A program made the position numbers and the translations under genes. From contig JAUXUK010000010.1 of NCBI GenBank assembly GCA_030680805.1, positions 1 through 48,032 on the forward strand: 48,032 nt of DNA, written 5' to 3'. Position 1 is the first letter of the stretch, and the number at the start of each line of letters is the position of its first letter. Source of the stretch: Sulfuritalea sp. (GTDB lineage: Bacteria > Pseudomonadota > Gammaproteobacteria > Burkholderiales > Rhodocyclaceae). This document shows positions 28,494 through 36,808 of this stretch, one piece after another. Below the pieces are notes generated by a model, which saw only the letters and a list, made by a program, of their open reading frames with translations, was not told the origin of the DNA and ran no database searches.

Positions 28494-29134
28494 GTCGCCT
28501 GATCCTTTTCAACAAGCCTTATGGGGTCCTGACCCAGTTTACCGACGCGGACGGACGGCCTACCCTGGCAGACTACATCCCAATCCCGAAGGTCTATGCT
28601 GCCGGGCGATTGGATGCGGACTCGGAAGGCCTGGTGGTATTGACTGATGATGGCGCTTTGCAGGCACGGATTGCCGACCCCCATCACAAGTTGCCGAAGC
28701 TCTACCGGGTACAGGTTGAAGGCCTTCCCTCGGATGCGGCTTTGCAGCAACTCGAGGCGGGGGTGGAGCTTGGCGATTTCCGCACGCGCCCCTGTCAGGT
28801 GCGCCGCATTGCCGAGCCACCGGCTCTCTGGCCACGAGATCCGCCAATCCGGTATCGGGCAGCGATTCCGACCAGTTGGTTGGAAATCGTTCTGCGGGAA
28901 GGCAAGAACCGTCAAGTCAAGCGCATGACCGCGCGCGTCGGGTTTCCGACCCTGAGGCTGATTCGCTGGCAGGTGGGCGACTGGACTCTTGAAGGGCTTC
29001 CGCCTGGAAAGTGGCGTGAAATTGAGATTTCAGGTCAACCGGACACAACGCAGCGCGTTAATGGACATAACGCCCCGAAAAACCGTGGTGTTATCAACAC
29101 CCTACCTATACATAAACGAAAGGAAACACCATGA
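28490..29134 (+). CDS. rluE: 23S rRNA pseudouridine synthase RluE-type
   Basis: This enzyme of about 214 residues belongs to the RsuA/RluB/E/F class; E. coli RluE modifies U2457 of 23S rRNA. It lacks the S4 domain, as RluE does, and begins [16 protein letters not shown]. The catalytic Asp is in [10 protein letters not shown] (near residue 42), and [12 protein letters not shown] is the RNA-contact motif. A TTG overlapping the aceK stop (TTGA) is taken as start; another TTG lies 9 bp upstream and neither has a clear ribosome binding site. The last 30 residues run past the usual family end to overlap the next start by 4 bp. Confidence 0.9.
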   Translation: MSRLILFNKPYGVLTQFTDADGRPTLADYIPIPKVYAAGRLDADSEGLVVLTDDGALQARIADPHHKLPKLYRVQVEGLPSDAALQQLEAGVELGDFRTRPCQVRRIAEPPALWPRDPPIRYRAAIPTSWLEIVLREGKNRQVKRMTARVGFPTLRLIRWQVGDWTLEGLPPGKWREIEISGQPDTTQRVNGHNAPKNRGVINTLPIHKRKETP

Positions 29135-29382
29135 ACAAGCTTCTCGCCACCCTGGTTGCCGGCCTGATCGCCACCTCCGCTTTTGCTGCTGATGCTCCGA
29201 AGGCTGCTGCTGCTCCCGCCGCCGCTCCCGCTGCTGCTGCCGCCCCGGCTGCTGCCGCCAAGCCCGCTGCTGCTCCGGCCGCTGCTGCCGCTCCGGCTGC
29301 CAAGGCTGAAGCCGCTCCCGCCAAGGCTGAAAAGAAGGCCAAGAAGGCCAAGAAGGCCAAGAAGGCTGACGCAGCCAAGTAA
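29131..29382 (+). CDS. Small secreted Ala/Lys-rich protein of unknown function
   Basis: This 83-residue protein has a Sec signal peptide ([19 protein letters not shown], cleavage before ADAP). After it the mature part is only Ala, Pro and Lys with a few Glu: an Ala/Pro stretch followed by a basic tail of four tandem K-K-A units from a 9-bp DNA repeat (about 29330-29370). The composition resembles histone H1-like tails, but export to the periplasm argues for binding to envelope polyanions. AAAGGA precedes the ATG, and a terminator follows. I do not recognise a named family; such proteins occur widely in betaproteobacteria. Confidence 0.8.
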   Translation: MNKLLATLVAGLIATSAFAADAPKAAAAPAAAPAAAAAPAAAAKPAAAPAAAAAPAAKAEAAPAKAEKKAKKAKKAKKADAAK

Positions 29383-29403
29383 TTTCCCGTCAGGGATGAA
29401 AGA

Positions 29404-29431
29404 ATGGCAGGGTAACCTGCCATTTTTTTTG
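29404..29431 (+). terminator. Rho-independent terminator after the Ala/Lys-rich gene
   Basis: ATGGCAGG (29404-29411) and CCTGCCAT (29416-29423) pair around GTAA, followed by eight T. Confidence 0.93.
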
Positions 29432-29528
29432 CCTTTCGGAATCCAGTGGTATTCATTAACATACTGATATAATGGATCTATTTATTTTTCGAGAGGCTTT
29501 ACCCGGTTTTCTGCACTGGAGATTGATC

Positions 29529-29975
29529 ATGGTTGTCCGGATGCTGCTGGTGGCCGCACTGCTCACTACAGCCCTGCCCGGCTCGGCGCAGCAGGTCCAA
29601 CTGCCCTTGCTTGAATTGTTTGCGGGAATGCACCGCATTGAGGCCGAGCTTGCAGCGACTTCCGATAGCCGGCAAATCGGGATGATGCAGCGTACAGTCA
29701 TGCCGCCTCAGCGTGGCATGCTCTTCGTGTTCCCTGAAGTCGCAAAGCACTGCATGTGGATGCGCAATACCCTCTTGCCGTTGTCAGTGGCTTTCCTGGA
29801 CGAAAGCGGCAGGATCATCAACGTTGAAGACATGCAGCCCAAGACCGAGAACAACCATTGCGCGGCGAAGCCTGCGCGCTATGCGCTCGAGATGAATCTG
29901 GGGTGGTTCAGGAGCCGGGGTTTGGGTGCCGGATTTGCCATCACGGGGATCGAGAAGGCACCTTCCGGCCGCTGA
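29529..29975 (+). CDS. Secreted DUF192 family protein
   Basis: This 148-residue protein has a signal peptide (VVRMLLVAALLTTALPGSAQ) and a DUF192 domain with the typical RQIGMMQRT...MLFVFP and HCMWMRNTLLPLSVAFLD segments, then a conserved Cys-containing region near NNHCAAKPARYALEM. The family fold is known but its function is not. GGAGATTGATC lies directly before the ATG at 29529, which favours this start over one 57 bp earlier. It stands alone, convergent with slyX. Confidence 0.88.
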   Translation: MVVRMLLVAALLTTALPGSAQQVQLPLLELFAGMHRIEAELAATSDSRQIGMMQRTVMPPQRGMLFVFPEVAKHCMWMRNTLLPLSVAFLDESGRIINVEDMQPKTENNHCAAKPARYALEMNLGWFRSRGLGAGFAITGIEKAPSGR

Positions 29976-30035
29976 AGATAGCGCGTTTCTGCACGCCACG
30001 TGTTGCTCGGGCCTGCGTTGGCCGCAAGCGCAAAT

Positions 30036-30236
30036 TCAGTAGTGCGGAGGTATTTCGTCCCGCAAATTTCTCTGTTCACCGGAAGTGCCGGATAGCATTA
30101 GTTGATACAACTCACGGAACTGCGCTTGCAGCAAATCGATTTGCTGCTGCTGCCTGAAAAGGGCTCGGTTCAACTCTTCCAGGTGATCCTCGTTGAGACC
30201 GAGCTTGATCTCGAGTTCGGTGATTCTGGATTCCAT
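30036..30236 (-). CDS. slyX: SlyX family protein
   Basis: This 66-residue protein is a short coiled coil (MESRITELEIKLGLNEDHLE with heptads to about residue 45) ending in the conserved DEIPPHY, as in SlyX. The biochemical function is unknown. It lies downstream of sodB on the same strand, beyond a strong hairpin. Confidence 0.92.
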   Translation of the reverse strand: MESRITELEIKLGLNEDHLEELNRALFRQQQQIDLLQAQFRELYQLMLSGTSGEQRNLRDEIPPHY

Positions 30237-30259
30237 TGCGATTCCTTTTGGTCAAATAG

Positions 30260-30286
30260 CGAAGGGCGCCTTCTCGGCGCCCTTCG
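30260..30286 (-). terminator. Hairpin/terminator after sodB
   Basis: CGAAGGGCGCC (30260-30270) pairs perfectly with GGCGCCCTTCG (30276-30286). The downstream tract on the minus strand (CTATTTG) is only weakly T-rich, so read-through into slyX is possible. Confidence 0.7.
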
Positions 30287-30321
30287 ATGATTGCGACATC
30301 GCTCGTTCGCGATGGTTGTGA

Positions 30322-30906
30322 TCAGGCGAAATTCTTTGCCGCAAAATCCCAGTTTGCCAAGGAGTTCAGAAAGGTTTCGACGAACTTGGGTCGCGCGTTG
30401 CGGTAGTCGATGTAGTAGGCATGTTCCCACACGTCGACGGTCAGCAGCGCCTTGTTCTCGCTGTTCAGCGGGGTGCCGGCGCCAGAGGTATTGACGATAT
30501 CGACCGTGCCATCCGGCTTCTTCACCAGCCAGGTCCAGCCCGATCCGAAATTGCCGACCGCAGAGGCCTGGAAGGCCTTCTTGAACTCGTCGAAGCTGCC
30601 CCATTTCTTGTTGATGGCATCCGCCAGAGCGCCCGTCGCCGTACCGCCACCGCCGACTTTCATGCTGTTCCAGAAGAAGCTGTGGTTCCAGACCTGGGCG
30701 GAGTTGTTGAAAACACCGCCGGCAGGCGCCTTCTTGATGATGGCCTCGAGGTCGAGACTTTCGTACTCGGTGCCCTTGATCAGGTTGTTGAGGTTCGTGG
30801 CATAAGCCTGATGGTGCTTGCCGTAGTGGTATTCGAAGGTTTCCTTCGAGATGTGCGGGGCGAGGGCATCCATCGCATAGGGCAGGGGGGGGAGGGTATG
30901 TTCCAT
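30322..30906 (-). CDS. sodB: Superoxide dismutase [Fe]
   Basis: This 194-residue cytoplasmic enzyme dismutates superoxide. The four metal ligands are visible: His in FEYHYGKHH (near 27), His in NHSFFWN (near 74), Asp in [11 protein letters not shown] (near 157) and His in the same motif. The residues around the active site (FGSGWTWL) fit the iron form, though a cambialistic enzyme cannot be excluded. Its promoter overlaps a palindrome matching the IscR type-1 motif. The segment [12 protein letters not shown] is antisense to a degenerate repeat copy. Confidence 0.95.
   Translation of the reverse strand: MEHTLPPLPYAMDALAPHISKETFEYHYGKHHQAYATNLNNLIKGTEYESLDLEAIIKKAPAGGVFNNSAQVWNHSFFWNSMKVGGGGTATGALADAINKKWGSFDEFKKAFQASAVGNFGSGWTWLVKKPDGTVDIVNTSGAGTPLNSENKALLTVDVWEHAYYIDYRNARPKFVETFLNSLANWDFAAKNFA
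30638..30661 (+). repeat. Degenerate short-form repeat copy in sodB (antisense)
   Basis: GCCGTACCGCC followed by ACCGCCGACTTTC, one substitution in the 12-base core relative to the other copies. Because the Gly-rich loop it encodes is partly conserved in SodB, chance similarity is possible. Confidence 0.4.
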
Positions 30907-30940
30907 TTTGATTCTCCAGATGCTGTGGGATGAGGTCGGT

Positions 30941-30979
30941 AAAGTTGACTATTATAGTCAAGAATATTTCAGGTGGCAA
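30941..30979 (-). promoter_or_regulatory. sodB promoter with IscR-like palindrome over the -10 box
   Basis: On the minus strand TTGCCA (30974-30979) and TATAAT (30951-30956) are 17 bp apart. The -10 box is the centre of the palindrome TTGACTATTATAGTCAA (30945-30961). The surrounding 25 bp agree with the E. coli IscR type-1 motif at about 23 positions, by eye. The -35 box lies in the last codons of xseA. Confidence 0.75.
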
Positions 30980-32315
30980 TTGCCTGATGGTCGGCGTTGC
31001 TGGAAAGAATACTGGCCTCGGCTTCGCCGTGCGCGAGATACAGGCTCACCGGTTGACCGACAAGCAAGGTGGAGGCATCTGTCACCAGATTTCCATCGGC
31101 ATCGCGAACAATCGAAAAGCCGCGCGCCAGTGTCGCTTCCGGATTCAGGTGCGCAAGAGCCGCCGCGATGTTATCGAGAGCATTCCATCGCTTCTGTTGC
31201 TGTGTGCGAATGGCAGCATCCAGCCGTTGGCCAAGCATTCCGATGCGCCCCCTGCGTTTTTCGGTACGGGGAACCGAGCGTCCGAGGGCAAGCGCGGCAC
31301 GGTTCAGCCGATCCCGATGGTGCCGCAGGTTGTTGGCGAGGCACGAATTCAACTGCGAGCCGAGCAGCGCGAGGCGGTCTCCCGCTTGCGCCAGCCTTGT
31401 TGCTGGATGAATCAGGCGCAGCGACAGGTGATCCACTCCCTGTTGCTGCCGGGCCAAACGATACTGCATGGCCTGGCGGAGGCTTGTTCCCAGACTGGCG
31501 ATTTCTCCCGCCGCCTCGTACCATCCCTGCGTGGCCAGTTCGGCGGCAGCCGTGGGTGTTGCGGCACGCAGGTCGGCGACGAAATCCGCGATGGTGGTAT
31601 CCGTCTCATGTCCGACGCCGCAAATCGTCGGCAGCGGACTAGCGACGATTGCACGCACCACGACCTCTTCGTTGAACGCCCAAAGGTCTTCGATGCTGCC
31701 GCCGCCGCGCACGATCAGCAGCAGATCACATTCGTCGCGCTGGCCTGCCACGGTGATCGCCTTTGCTATTTCATTGACAGCACTCTCGCCCTGGACCAGT
31801 GTCGGGTAGAGGATCGCAGTCAGATGCGGGGCACGGCGCTTGAGCGTCACCATGACGTCACGCAAGGCAGCAGCGCGCGGCGAGCTGATGATGCCGATGC
31901 GACGTGGGAAGCGCGGCAGGGCCCGCTTGCGCTCGACCGCAAACAGGCCCTCGGTCTCGAGCCTCGCCTTCAATCTGGCGAAGGCCTCGAACAGGCGTCC
32001 CAGTCCGGCGCGCCGCAAGGTTTCGATGTTCAACTGGTATTCGCCACGAGGTTCATAGAGCGACACCAGGGCCCGTGCCTCGACCTGCTGACCGTTCTCC
32101 AGTCGCCAGGGGATTGACTGGGCGCGCGAGCGAAACATTACGCAGCGCGCCTGGGCGTTTTCGTCCTTCAGCGAAAAGTAGACGTGGCCAGAAGCGGCGC
32201 GGGTCAGGTTGGAAATTTCTCCGGCTACCCAGAGCAGCGGGAACTCCCTTTCCAAGGCCTGCCGTGCCAGCCGGTTGAGCTCGCTGATGCTGACGACAGT
32301 GGCGGGGTCGAGCAT
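30969..32315 (-). CDS. xseA: Exodeoxyribonuclease VII large subunit
   Basis: This subunit of about 448 residues cleaves single-stranded DNA with the small subunit XseB (not in the window). The N-terminal OB fold holds SELNRLARQALEREFPLLWVAGEISN (split over residues 10-35) and the GHVYFSLKD strand. The catalytic core has GIISSPRAAALRDV and RGGGSIEDLWAFN, followed by GVGHETDTTIADFVADLRA. A long coiled-coil and the terminal NPEATLARGFSIV follow. The ATG at 32315 and a TTG at 32336 are both possible starts; neither has a purine-rich site, and a TAGAAT box lies at 32355-32360. Confidence 0.94.
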   Translation of the reverse strand: MLDPATVVSISELNRLARQALEREFPLLWVAGEISNLTRAASGHVYFSLKDENAQARCVMFRSRAQSIPWRLENGQQVEARALVSLYEPRGEYQLNIETLRRAGLGRLFEAFARLKARLETEGLFAVERKRALPRFPRRIGIISSPRAAALRDVMVTLKRRAPHLTAILYPTLVQGESAVNEIAKAITVAGQRDECDLLLIVRGGGSIEDLWAFNEEVVVRAIVASPLPTICGVGHETDTTIADFVADLRAATPTAAAELATQGWYEAAGEIASLGTSLRQAMQYRLARQQQGVDHLSLRLIHPATRLAQAGDRLALLGSQLNSCLANNLRHHRDRLNRAALALGRSVPRTEKRRGRIGMLGQRLDAAIRTQQQKRWNALDNIAAALAHLNPEATLARGFSIVRDADGNLVTDASTLLVGQPVSLYLAHGEAEASILSSNADHQAIAT

Positions 32316-32426
32316 GAAATGGGGGTCTGAAGGCAAGGATCGAGAGGAGGGAAAATTCTACAGCATCCACACATTTCGGCGGCCTGACAGGCGAGGTCCT
32401 CAAAGCCCCGTTTCTGCTGGTGTGCT

Positions 32427-32563
32427 CTATATATCCAGTTGATTAATAACGAATATATAGTTGCTCTGAAATTGCTCGAAATGGGGAAAGCCCTTGTGGG
32501 AGGCGCACTTAGCTCGGTTCGCACATCCTGATCCACAAACTTATCCACAGATTTTGTGGATAA
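32427..32563. promoter_or_regulatory. AT-rich dyad plus paired DnaA-box-like sites
   Basis: The gap between xseA and the Sel1 gene (about 300 bp) holds an AT-rich dyad, CTATATAT (32427-32434) and ATATATAG (32453-32460). About 80 bp on are two perfect DnaA-box-type 9-mers in inverted orientation, TTATCCACA (32541-32549) and TGTGGATAA (32555-32563), with a one-mismatch relative TGATCCACA at 32529-32537. An origin-like unwinding element, a DnaA titration site or a DnaA-regulated promoter are all possible. Confidence 0.55.
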
Positions 32564-32640
32564 GCCGGCCACTATTCCCTTGCTTTGCGCCGGAGGCAAT
32601 CGACTACTGTACGCGGCATGTTTCGACCCAGCCCTGCTGC

Positions 32641-34629
32641 ATGAGCAACTCCCTGATTCCTCTTCCCGCCGGCGCCTTGATCGGCCTGTTGCGCGAGGCG
32701 CTTGAAAGCACGCTGGTCGAACGCGGGCTTGGGCAGGGACTGGAACTGCTCGGTCACGCCGAAGGCTACTGGGCGGCCCTGCCATTGATGGAACTGCGAC
32801 GCATGGCCGAGGCGGGCAACCGCAATGCACAAGCCGAGCTGGCCTGGCGTCATGCTGCCGGCGAAGGTGTAACCAAGTCCTACGCCACTGCGGTGCGCTG
32901 GGCTTCTGCAAGCGCCGAACATGGCTGCCCGGCAGGCGAGGCCGTGCTGGGCTGGCTGTTGTATCAGGGTTTTGGCTTGCCACGCGACTACCGCGAAGCC
33001 GTGCGTCTGTTCGAGTCAGCGGCCCGACAAGGTGACACGCGCGGCATGACCTGGCTGGCCCTGTGCCTCGTGCGCGGGCATGGGGTGACGGCGGATACGC
33101 CACGCGCTGCCGGCCTGTTCGAGCAAGCCGGGCAAAAAGGCGCGCACCTCGCCCAGTACTGGCGCGGTCGCGTGCTCTATTTCGGCATCGGCGTCGGCCG
33201 CGATTTTTCGGCAGCTGCGCATTGGCTGCAACTGGCCGCTGCGCATGGGCAATCCGGCGCGCACGATTTGCTCGCGCGTTGCCATTTCTTCGGCCGCGGT
33301 GTCGTTGAAGACCACGCAGTGGCGGTGGACTACTGGCGGCAGGCTGCGGTCGACGGCGTTGTCAGCGCAAGCTTCTGTCTGGGGATGTGCCTGTATGCCG
33401 GCGAAGGGCTGCCCGCGGATGCTGCCGAGGCGGTGACCCATTTCCGTGTCGCCGCGCGCAAAGGAATGGCGGGCGCCATGTTTCTCCTGGGCCAGTGCTA
33501 CACCTTCGGCCTCGGCGTCACGCGCGATCCGGAAGCGGGCGTGGCCTGGTATCGGCGGGCTGCCGAGAAGGGCAGCCGCGAAGCTGAGTTTGAAATGGGC
33601 GAGTGTCATGCACAGGGTGTCGGTCCGGTGGGTCGCGACTTCAAGGAGGCACTGCGCTGGTGGCGTGCGGCGGCACGTCGCGGCCATGCACGGGCGCGAA
33701 TCAAGATCGCCCATGCTTACCGTTGGGGGGACGGCATTGCGGAAAACAAGGCGCTCGCCCTTGCGTGGTATCGGCGCGCCGCGGAGCAGGGGGATATCAC
33801 CGCGCGGGTCTGGCTGGGCGAGTGCTACGAACACGGCGAAGGGGTGCGCGCCGATGCGAGTATCGCGCTGACGCACTATCAGGCGGCGTCCGAGGCGGGT
33901 GACGCCCATGGGCAGGCCGAGTACGGACGCTGCCTGTTGCTGGGCGTGGGCTGCGAGGCCGAGCCGGCGCGCGGCGAAGCCCTCTTGCGCAAGGCCGCAG
34001 CGGCAGGCTGGACGCAGGCGCTGAAGGAACTCGAGCGCCATGGCTTTGTGCGGGGAGAGGCTTTGCTGTATGCCGCTACCAGTGCAGACGACAGGCGGTT
34101 GATTGACGCCGTTAACTGGTTTCGCACCGCGGCCGAACTGGGACATCGCCGTGCAGCCTTCATGCTCGCCGAGTGTCTGCGCCATGGAACCGGCACGGCA
34201 GTAGATGTGCCGCAAGCGGTGGCCTGGTACCGCAAGGCGGCGACGCTGCTCGATGCCAAGATCCTGCTTGCCGACTTGTTCTATTTCGGCCAGGGCCTGC
34301 CGCGCAATTTGCGCGAGGCCTTGCGCTGGTACGAGAAGGCAGCGGTGATGCACGAAGATCCCTACGCCATGTACAGCCTTGGCTATTGCCTGTTGCTCGG
34401 AGAGGGAGCGCCGCGTGATGCTCGTGCCGGAGTGCATTGGCTGCGGCGGGCAGCCTTGCAAAGCGAGCCTGACGCGCAATACGAACTGGGCCTGGCGTAC
34501 TACCGCGGTGACGGGTTGAAACCCAGCCTGCGACTGGCGACCAAGTGGTTGAGGGCCGCGGCGCGTTTGGGACACGGCTCTGCACGTGCCTTTCTGGAGC
34601 GCATGGAGCGCGGCAGCCGGTTGAGTTAA
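32641..34629 (+). CDS. Sel1-repeat (TPR-like) scaffold protein
   Basis: This 662-residue protein consists of about 16 tandem Sel1-like repeats of roughly 36 residues (pattern A..LG..Y..G.GV..D...A..W...AA..G). It is preceded by a short N-terminal region of some 60 residues with no signal peptide or membrane segment, so a cytoplasmic superhelical scaffold is expected. One repeat near residue 470 is degenerate (QALKELERHGF) and may be a hinge. The ATG at 32641 is chosen because upstream sequence lacks repeat similarity; no good ribosome binding site is visible. It ends 6 bp from a convergent J-domain gene. The partner protein is unknown. Confidence 0.85.
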   Translation: MSNSLIPLPAGALIGLLREALESTLVERGLGQGLELLGHAEGYWAALPLMELRRMAEAGNRNAQAELAWRHAAGEGVTKSYATAVRWASASAEHGCPAGEAVLGWLLYQGFGLPRDYREAVRLFESAARQGDTRGMTWLALCLVRGHGVTADTPRAAGLFEQAGQKGAHLAQYWRGRVLYFGIGVGRDFSAAAHWLQLAAAHGQSGAHDLLARCHFFGRGVVEDHAVAVDYWRQAAVDGVVSASFCLGMCLYAGEGLPADAAEAVTHFRVAARKGMAGAMFLLGQCYTFGLGVTRDPEAGVAWYRRAAEKGSREAEFEMGECHAQGVGPVGRDFKEALRWWRAAARRGHARARIKIAHAYRWGDGIAENKALALAWYRRAAEQGDITARVWLGECYEHGEGVRADASIALTHYQAASEAGDAHGQAEYGRCLLLGVGCEAEPARGEALLRKAAAAGWTQALKELERHGFVRGEALLYAATSADDRRLIDAVNWFRTAAELGHRRAAFMLAECLRHGTGTAVDVPQAVAWYRKAATLLDAKILLADLFYFGQGLPRNLREALRWYEKAAVMHEDPYAMYSLGYCLLLGEGAPRDARAGVHWLRRAALQSEPDAQYELGLAYYRGDGLKPSLRLATKWLRAAARLGHGSARAFLERMERGSRLS

Positions 34630-34635
34630 GCGTGG

Positions 34636-36036
34636 CTAAGCAGTTGCAGCGAGTTGCTGATTCAATTGCTGGAGGGTGTGATCGAGTTTCTCGGCCATTT
34701 CGGCCAGCAGATCGCGGCCTTGTCGCCTGGCTTGACGCGCGGCGATGAACAGTTCGTAGAGCCTTGAACCAAACAGCTTCTGTAGTTCACGTTCGATTTC
34801 CAGCAGTCTGGCCCGCATGCCTTCCACCTGACGCACAAGAGTCGGCACTGACGCCACGGCGGCGCTCTCCCCGCGAGCTGCGCGGCGGTCTTGCGGCCCC
34901 TCCTGCCACAGCGCCGCCACTTCCAGCAAGGAAGTTTCGTCGCCGGCGCGATAGGCGCGATTGGCTTCCGACATGAGGTGGGTGCGCCAGGCCCGGTCCG
35001 CTTCATCGGTGGCGCGATCGGGATGAATTTTCTGCGCGATCTGGCGAAACAATCGCTTCACGTCAGCGCTGGGTCGGAAGGCTGCCGGCTCATCGGCGCT
35101 GGCTTGAGTGAAGCGCTCGCTCTCGCGCGCCGACTGCTGGGCCCTTTCCTGCTTTTCCTGTGCCTCGGCGCGAATGCCTGGACTTTCCGGCGCGCGCTGC
35201 GCTTGTTCGCTGGCAATTCGGGCCTGGAGGGCGTCGAGTTCCACCATGCGGCGTCCCACCAGTTCGTAGTAGCGGCGGGTAAATTCCGCCACTTCGGCCT
35301 GGGCGGTGGCCAGTTCCAGTTCCAGTTCGGCGACTTCCTGCGTCAATTGCGTGAGTTCCATCTGCAAATGCAGGTCGGCATCCGCCACCGCGATTGCGCC
35401 ATGATGCGCTGCTGCGGCGCAGGCGCCGACGTGCAGCAGGCTGCCGGGCGCGGCAATCAGTTCCGGTGGCGCGTCACACCGATAGAGCAGTGTGATGTCG
35501 GAATTCTTTTGCCGCAGATTGCGGTAGGCCTCAATGGGCAGAATCCGTGCAGGGAATAGGTCGGCGACCTGCTCCGGCCACTCGCTGCGATCATTGCGGG
35601 CAACCCAGCGATGGGCTTCCTGCCACAGCGCCTCTCTGGTTGCGATCCGCTCACGCTGCCTCTGCCAGGCGGCGTTCTGCTCATCCTCGCCATCGCGTGC
35701 GAGACGGCTTTTCATCAGGGACAAGGTGGCGCGCAGGGCGATGCGGGCCGCAAAGTCGGCCGCCGGGAGGACCAGGCAAAGGGGTCGGATGGCGAGGTCG
35801 AGCGCGTTGGATATTTCCGGCAACTGCTGGTCGTCCGGGGCGAGGATCACCAGGGTGCGTCCTTCCGCCAGCGCAATCGCGGCGAATGCGGCGAGCACCG
35901 CCAGGGGGCGTTGCGGGACCGCCTCTTCGCGCGGCATCGCGGCCAACGAGGCGACCGCAAAATGCGCAAACCAGGCCGCTGCAACAGCAGCGGGATCGAC
36001 GTCGGGCTTGGCGGTGGGCGCGGATAGCGAAGGCAT
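34636..36036 (-). CDS. J-domain-containing coiled-coil protein of unknown function
   Basis: This 466-residue protein has an Ala-rich N-terminal part without clear homology (residues 1-220), a long charged coiled coil (about 224-310), and a compact J-domain (about 323-375) with the defining HPD at 338-340 in QKIHPDRATDE. A C-terminal coiled coil follows. J-domains stimulate the ATPase of DnaK-type chaperones, so it probably delivers a client to Hsp70. GGAAGGAC lies before the ATG. It converges on the Sel1 gene with 6 bp between the stops. No transmembrane helix is convincing. Confidence 0.75.
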   Translation of the reverse strand: MPSLSAPTAKPDVDPAAVAAAWFAHFAVASLAAMPREEAVPQRPLAVLAAFAAIALAEGRTLVILAPDDQQLPEISNALDLAIRPLCLVLPAADFAARIALRATLSLMKSRLARDGEDEQNAAWQRQRERIATREALWQEAHRWVARNDRSEWPEQVADLFPARILPIEAYRNLRQKNSDITLLYRCDAPPELIAAPGSLLHVGACAAAAHHGAIAVADADLHLQMELTQLTQEVAELELELATAQAEVAEFTRRYYELVGRRMVELDALQARIASEQAQRAPESPGIRAEAQEKQERAQQSARESERFTQASADEPAAFRPSADVKRLFRQIAQKIHPDRATDEADRAWRTHLMSEANRAYRAGDETSLLEVAALWQEGPQDRRAARGESAAVASVPTLVRQVEGMRARLLEIERELQKLFGSRLYELFIAARQARRQGRDLLAEMAEKLDHTLQQLNQQLAATA

Positions 36037-36132
36037 GTCCTTCCAAGCTTATCCAGTCCGCCATGTTTCCAGGCTTGGGATGAAAGCGGATTTCCGGTCC
36101 TGTTTCGGATTTCACCCAGACATCCATTTGTA

Positions 36133-36161
36133 TTGCCGAATCGGGCCAGTCGGGCTAAAGT
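36133..36161 (+). promoter_or_regulatory. Promoter of the exbB-kdsB gene run
   Basis: TTGCCG (36133-36138) and TAAAGT (36156-36161) are separated by exactly 17 bp, about 25 nt before the exbB GTG start. Confidence 0.65.
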
Positions 36162-36192
36162 TCGCGCTTTCCTGCTTACCGGAGTCGTCCAC

Positions 36193-36798
36193 GTGTTTTC
36201 AATCATTCAGGCTGCAGGCTGGCCCATCTGGCCACTCCTCTTCGCCTCAGTAATTGCTGTCGCACTCATCATCGAGCGCGCCACGGCCTTGCGGCGCACC
36301 AAGATCGTTCCCGCCGGTTTGCTCCACAGCGCGGTGGCCGACTATCGTCAAAGCGGCGTGTCCGATGCCCAACTGGCGCGCCTCGAAGCGCATTCGCCGC
36401 TGGGCCGCGTCCTGGCTGCTGGCATGCGCAATGCCAAGAGCTCTCGCGAAATCATGAAAGAGTCGATCGAGGAAGCGGGGCGCGGCGTGGCCCATGAGCT
36501 GGAAAGATTCCTGACGACATTGGGTACCATCGCCACGATTGCGCCCTTGATGGGCCTGTTCGGCACGATCGTCGGCATGATCGAGATCTTCGGCTCCTCG
36601 ACTGCCGCGGGCAACAATCCGCAGGCGCTGGCGCATGGCATTTCGGTGGCGCTCTACAACACCGGTTTCGGCCTGATCATCGCCATTCCGAGCATGATTT
36701 TCTATCGCCACTTCCGGGGGCAGGTCGACGGTTTCCTGGTCGAGATGGAGCAGGAAGCGGTGAAGCTGGTCGAAGTCATGCAAGGCAACCGCAAGTAA
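36193..36798 (+). CDS. exbB: ExbB/TolQ family proton-channel protein
   Basis: This 201-residue inner-membrane protein has three hydrophobic helices: about residues 8-28 (WPIWPLLFASVIAVALII), near 110-135 (TIATIAPLMGLFGTIVGM) and near 155-175. The last two carry the conserved Pro/Gly and Thr positions of the MotA/TolQ/ExbB channel. With ExbD it harvests the proton motive force to drive a TonB- or Tol-type energiser. A GTG start is chosen, with GGAG about 9 bp upstream. The usual neighbours lpxK and kdsB match the envelope-biogenesis exbB-exbD-lpxK group of beta- and gammaproteobacteria. Confidence 0.9.
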   Translation: MFSIIQAAGWPIWPLLFASVIAVALIIERATALRRTKIVPAGLLHSAVADYRQSGVSDAQLARLEAHSPLGRVLAAGMRNAKSSREIMKESIEEAGRGVAHELERFLTTLGTIATIAPLMGLFGTIVGMIEIFGSSTAAGNNPQALAHGISVALYNTGFGLIIAIPSMIFYRHFRGQVDGFLVEMEQEAVKLVEVMQGNRK

Positions 36799-36808
36799 GG
36801 GTGGCGCG

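Noticed and set aside
32427..32563. Calling the DnaA-box region the chromosomal origin
   Set aside because: Only two perfect boxes and no dnaA, dnaN, gidA or parAB nearby; kept as a finding, not as an origin.
33000..34600. Sel1 repeats as a DNA tandem repeat or CRISPR-like array
   Set aside because: The repeats are conserved at protein level only; the DNA units differ greatly and there are no spacers.
35740..35765. AAAGTCGGCCGCCGGG in the J-domain gene as a repeat copy
   Set aside because: Only the AAAGTCGGC part matches; the rest diverges, so it is no better than chance in GC-rich DNA.
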